Assembly: GCA_035293045.1 (NCBI GenBank)
Contig: DATDOY010000030.1
Coordinates: forward strand, 1 to 24,776
Length of the DNA stretch: 24,776 nucleotides
Direction: 5' to 3'
From: DATDOY01 sp035293045
GTDB taxonomy: Bacteria; Actinomycetota; Acidimicrobiia; IMCC26256; JACPCJ01
Shown here: positions 22,430 through 24,776 of the stretch, piece after piece
How the letters are laid out: each line of letters begins with the position of its first letter
Numbering within the stretch: position 1 is the stretch's first letter
The notes under the pieces: generated by a model
Told to the model about the DNA's origin: nothing
Database searches by the model: none
Seen by the model: the letters and a program-made list of their open reading frames with translations, nothing else
Translations under genes and position numbers: made by a program

Positions 22430-22431
22430 GC

Positions 22432-23214
22432 ATGGGGTTGCTCGACGGGAAAGTGGCGATCGTGTCGGGGATCGGCCCGGGCCTCGGTCGGCACGCGGCA
22501 TTGCAACTCGCCGCGCAGGGCGCCGCGATCGTGATGGGCGCCCGAACCGAGGACCGCCTCAAGGAGATCGCCGGCGAGATCGAAGCCGCCGGCGGACGTG
22601 CGGCGTGGGCGCCCACCGACATCAGCGACCCCGACCAATGCGAGCGCCTCGTACAGACAGCGGTCGACGCCTTCGGACGGGTCGACATCCTCGTCAACAA
22701 CGCCTTCGTCCCGGGCTCGTTCCAGCCCTTCGAGTCCTCCGACTTCGGCCGGTGGCGCAAGGTCTTCGACGTCAACGTGTTCGGCACGCTCCAGATGACC
22801 CGGGCGGTCGTCGCGCCGATGAAGGCACAGGGAGGGGGATCCATCGTGTTCGTGAACTCGATGGTGATCCACAAGTCGACCTTCCCCCAGGGCGATTACG
22901 CCGCGTCGAAGGGGGCGCTCTGGGCCGTCGCTCGCGAGATCGCCACCGAACTCGGGCCGTATGGCATCCGCGTCAACTCGGTCGTCCCCGGGTGGATGGC
23001 CGGCCCATCGGTCGACATGTACCTCGCTTGGCAGGCGGGCGAGCGGGGCATCAGCGAGGACGAGGTGGCCGCCGAGATCGCCGCACCCATGGCGCTGAAG
23101 CGGATTCCGACCGACGAGGAATGCGCCGGGGCCATTCTGTTTCTGGCCAGCGACCTGTCGAGCGCCATGACCGGCGCCACGGTCGACGTCAACGGTGGGG
23201 AGGTCTTCGCATGA
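22432..23214 (+). CDS. SDR family oxidoreductase
   Basis: 260 aa. Cofactor loop SGIGPGLGRHAA (14-25), a variant of TGxxxGxG with Ser in place of Thr and a Pro inside; Arg at the end of strand 2 (MGARTEDRL) favours NADP(H). NNAF follows strand 4. Active-site Ser is in VNSMVIH, Tyr/Lys in YAASK; C-terminus TGATVDVNGGEVFA as usual. The segment MAGPSVDMYLAWQAGERGISEDEV is a long substrate loop seen in SDRs acting on bulky acyl or steroid alcohols. ATG has GGGGGG 5 nt upstream. Its stop overlaps the next SDR ATG (23211-23214). Confidence 0.92.
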   Translation: MGLLDGKVAIVSGIGPGLGRHAALQLAAQGAAIVMGARTEDRLKEIAGEIEAAGGRAAWAPTDISDPDQCERLVQTAVDAFGRVDILVNNAFVPGSFQPFESSDFGRWRKVFDVNVFGTLQMTRAVVAPMKAQGGGSIVFVNSMVIHKSTFPQGDYAASKGALWAVAREIATELGPYGIRVNSVVPGWMAGPSVDMYLAWQAGERGISEDEVAAEIAAPMALKRIPTDEECAGAILFLASDLSSAMTGATVDVNGGEVFA

Positions 23215-23981
23215 CCACGGCAGGAAGCCGCGACATGACCGGCAACGTCGCCCTGGTGACGGGCGGCGGATCGGGCATCGGACGGGCGAGCGCACTGGAG
23301 TTCGCTGCCTCCGGCGCGCGGGTTGTGCTCGCCGACGTCGACGAGGACGGCGGCAAGGAGACCGTCCGCATCATCGACGGACTCGGCGGTGAGGCCGCGT
23401 TCTTCCCTGCCGACGTCACCGACGAGGAGCAGGTGCGCGCCCTCGTGGCCGGAGCAATCGAGGCGTTCGGGCGACTCGACTACGCGCACAACAACGCGGG
23501 GATCAGCGGACCGCTGGCGCCGACAACCGAGCTGCGCGCGGCCGACTTCCGCCGTCTCCTCGAGGTCAACGTCATGGGAGTCTTCTTGTGCATGAAGTAC
23601 GAGATCCCGGTGATGGTCGGCCAGGGCGGCGGCGCGATCGTCAACACGTCATCAGGTGCGGGCCTGTCCGGCGTGCCATACCTTCCCGGCTACTGCGCCA
23701 CCAAGCACGCCGTCATCGGCCTGACCAAGAGCGCGGCTCACGAGTTCGGCGGGCAGGCGGTGCGGGTGAACGCCGTGTGTCCAGGGCCGATCGAAACCCC
23801 GATGCTCGACGGCATCACCGCCGGCAACGACGCGCTCCGCAAGATGTTCACGTCGCGCACGCCGATGGGTCGGGAGGGCAAGCCCGAGGAGGTGGCGCGC
23901 CTCGTCGTGTGGCTGTGCTCGCCCGACGCCTCGTACATGAACGGAGCCTGCGTGCCGGTCGACGGCGGATCGGCCGCGTGA
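23211..23981 (+). CDS. SDR family oxidoreductase
   Basis: 256 aa. TGGGSGIGRASA (17-28) is the nucleotide-binding loop; Asp at the end of strand 2 (VLADVDEDG) indicates NAD(H). NNAG follows the fourth strand; the active site is Ser in NTSSGAG with Tyr/Lys in YCATK. Ends TPMGREGKPEEVARLVVWLCSPDASYMNGACVPVDGG, the classical SDR close. GGAGG stands 7 nt before the ATG. It differs from the previous SDR in cofactor preference (NAD rather than NADP), so the pair may run a two-step or reversible alcohol/ketone conversion with the LLM and Ddn-like enzymes (inference). Confidence 0.93.
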   Translation: MTTAGSRDMTGNVALVTGGGSGIGRASALEFAASGARVVLADVDEDGGKETVRIIDGLGGEAAFFPADVTDEEQVRALVAGAIEAFGRLDYAHNNAGISGPLAPTTELRAADFRRLLEVNVMGVFLCMKYEIPVMVGQGGGAIVNTSSGAGLSGVPYLPGYCATKHAVIGLTKSAAHEFGGQAVRVNAVCPGPIETPMLDGITAGNDALRKMFTSRTPMGREGKPEEVARLVVWLCSPDASYMNGACVPVDGGSAA

Positions 23982-23985
23982 GGCC

Positions 23986-24450
23986 ATGAAACCGAAGAAC
24001 GCCGTCCGCCTCGACCGCACCATCGGATCGTGGCTTGTGTACCCCTTGCACAAGCGCTTGTACCGGCTGACCGGGGGTCGCGTCGGGAAGAAGACGGCGC
24101 AAGGTCCGGTCATCCTGCTGACCCACACGGGCCGCAAGTCGGGGAAGGAGTTCACGACCCCGCTGCTGTCGGTGCCGCACCCCGATGGAGAACGGGCCGG
24201 GTGGATCGTCGTCGCCAGCAACGGCGGGCGGCCCGAGCACCCGCAGTGGTATCGCAACGTCCAGGTGAATCCCGACGTCGAAGTGCAGGACGGACGCCGG
24301 CGGATCGCCGCCGTCGCCACCGTCGCCTCGCCCGAACGTCGGGCCGAACTGTGGCCGTTCGTCGGCGAGCAGTACGAAGGCTGGCACCACTACCAAACCC
24401 TCACCGACCGAGAGATCGCCGTCATCGAAATCCGCCCGGCCGACTCCTGA
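23986..24450 (+). CDS. Ddn-like deazaflavin (F420H2)-dependent oxidoreductase
   Basis: 154 aa, the length of the Ddn/FDOR-B family. The fold's hallmarks are present: VILLTHTGRKSGKEFTTPLL (42-61), WIVVASNGGRPEHPQWYRNVQVNPDVEVQ (72-100) and YQTLTDREIAVIEI at the end. Members reduce quinones, enones or nitro compounds with F420H2 and often associate with the membrane through the N-terminal helix (DRTIGSWLVYPLHKRLYRL here). The start is ATG 4 bp after the SDR; the ribosome-binding site is unclear. It closes the operon, and points to F420 as the currency of this gene set. Confidence 0.92.
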   Translation: MKPKNAVRLDRTIGSWLVYPLHKRLYRLTGGRVGKKTAQGPVILLTHTGRKSGKEFTTPLLSVPHPDGERAGWIVVASNGGRPEHPQWYRNVQVNPDVEVQDGRRRIAAVATVASPERRAELWPFVGEQYEGWHHYQTLTDREIAVIEIRPADS

Positions 24451-24468
24451 ACCCCTCGCCGAACGCGG

Positions 24469-24501
24469 AAGCGCCCCGAGCGATGCATCGCCGGGGCGCT
24501 T
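24469..24501 (+). terminator. hairpin ending the plus-strand operon
   Basis: AAGCGCCCCG and CGGGGCGCTT pair over 10 bp around an inner GCGATGCATCGC hairpin with one bulged A. It begins 18 bp beyond the Ddn-like stop. No T-run, as often in actinobacteria. Confidence 0.75.
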
Positions 24502-24633
24502 ACGACCAACCAGAGAGAACCCGGGGAAGTATCGGCACGCTCTCCCCTGACCTTGAGCGATTTTTCAGGATTTTCCTCGCGCCCACACGGGCAGACACAA
24601 ACGCCGAAGCGGGACGGGAGGCCAGCGCGGCGC

Positions 24634-24776
24634 CTAGATGACGACGTCGCCGGCAGCGACGATCGGCGCGTCATCCGAGCTCGGCTCGAACAGCAGGCTG
24701 CCCGCAAAGTCGGCTTCGAATCCCCCATGGGCTACCGCGAGTGCCACGCTCTGAGCACCACCGCACGCCGCCTCCC
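24634..24776 (-). CDS. C-terminal part of an unrecognised protein, cut by the window edge
   Basis: The minus strand is open from the right edge to a TAG at 24634-24636. The 47 visible residues end AHGGFEADFAGSLLFEP, then SSDDAPIVAAGDVVI. The regular, hydrophobic-polar pattern and high third-position GC look coding; I do not recognise the family. It would converge on the plus-strand operon, with 183 bp of intergenic DNA between them. Confidence 0.45.
   Translation of the reverse strand, partial: EAACGGAQSVALAVAHGGFEADFAGSLLFEPSSDDAPIVAAGDVVI

Noticed and set aside
1..24776. CRISPR array, rRNA, phage genes or a toxin-antitoxin pair
   Set aside because: No regularly spaced repeats, no rRNA-like sequence and no recognisable phage or toxin families were seen on either strand.

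Overview
This is a GC-rich (roughly 68-70% by eye) actinobacterial chromosome segment. The gene set suggests a non-mycobacterial actinobacterium, possibly Acidimicrobiia-like: many GTG/TTG starts, ATGA/GTGA gene overlaps, several apparently leaderless promoters, two luciferase-like (LLM) oxidoreductases, a Ddn-like deazaflavin (F420) oxidoreductase, and a branched-chain-amino-acid-type ABC transporter with fused LivH and LivM permeases. The taxon is inferred from content only.

Layout. (1) 58-7962, minus strand: a transporter operon read right to left. It encodes a substrate-binding lipoprotein, a LivH-LivM fusion, LivG, LivF, a secreted C-terminally anchored protein of unknown function, a two-helix membrane protein with a Cys/His C-terminus, and an acetoacetate-decarboxylase-fold protein. 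A 22-bp perfect hairpin splits the last two genes from the rest. The promoter region (about 8000-8080) carries an operator-like palindrome and a compact G-quadruplex motif. (2) 8102-16622, minus strand: one tightly packed run of eleven genes. It starts with a TetR regulator, then a CYP123-like P450, an SDR, CYP51 (sterol 14alpha-demethylase), a 3Fe-4S ferredoxin, a SnoaL-like protein, a second SDR, a 3-hydroxyisobutyrate-dehydrogenase-like enzyme, a carboxymuconolactone-decarboxylase-like protein, a conserved Cys/His protein of unknown function and a second SnoaL-like protein. The first six match, from memory, the order of the Mycobacterium tuberculosis cyp51 locus (Rv0767c to Rv0762c). A palindromic operator overlaps the tetR start codon, directly behind a leaderless promoter. 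(3) 16.7-17.6 kb: a broken DDE transposase remnant, with a tRNA T-arm-like fragment inside it. (4) 17.67-18.36 kb: a lone secreted protein, then about 300 bp with no gene. (5) 18.67-19.80 kb, minus strand: an LLM oxidoreductase with an elaborate upstream region. (6) 19.95-21.51 kb: a divergent pair, a dimeric alpha-beta-barrel-like protein and a MerB-like (organomercurial lyase family) protein, bracketed by two copies of a 51-bp inverted repeat. (7) 21.54-24.45 kb, plus strand: an operon of LLM, SDR, SDR and Ddn-like genes ending in a hairpin. (8) The C-terminus of an unrecognised minus-strand gene runs off the right edge.

How the parts may work together (inference): regions 1, 2, 5 and 7 look like uptake and stepwise oxidation of hydrophobic or acyl/sterol-like molecules. 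There is a Liv-type importer, two P450s with a dedicated ferredoxin, four SDRs and F420/flavin oxidoreductases. A shared operator-like motif, TCTGACGGNNNNTCANA, occurs in front of both the transporter operon and the minus-strand LLM gene, which suggests a common regulator encoded elsewhere.
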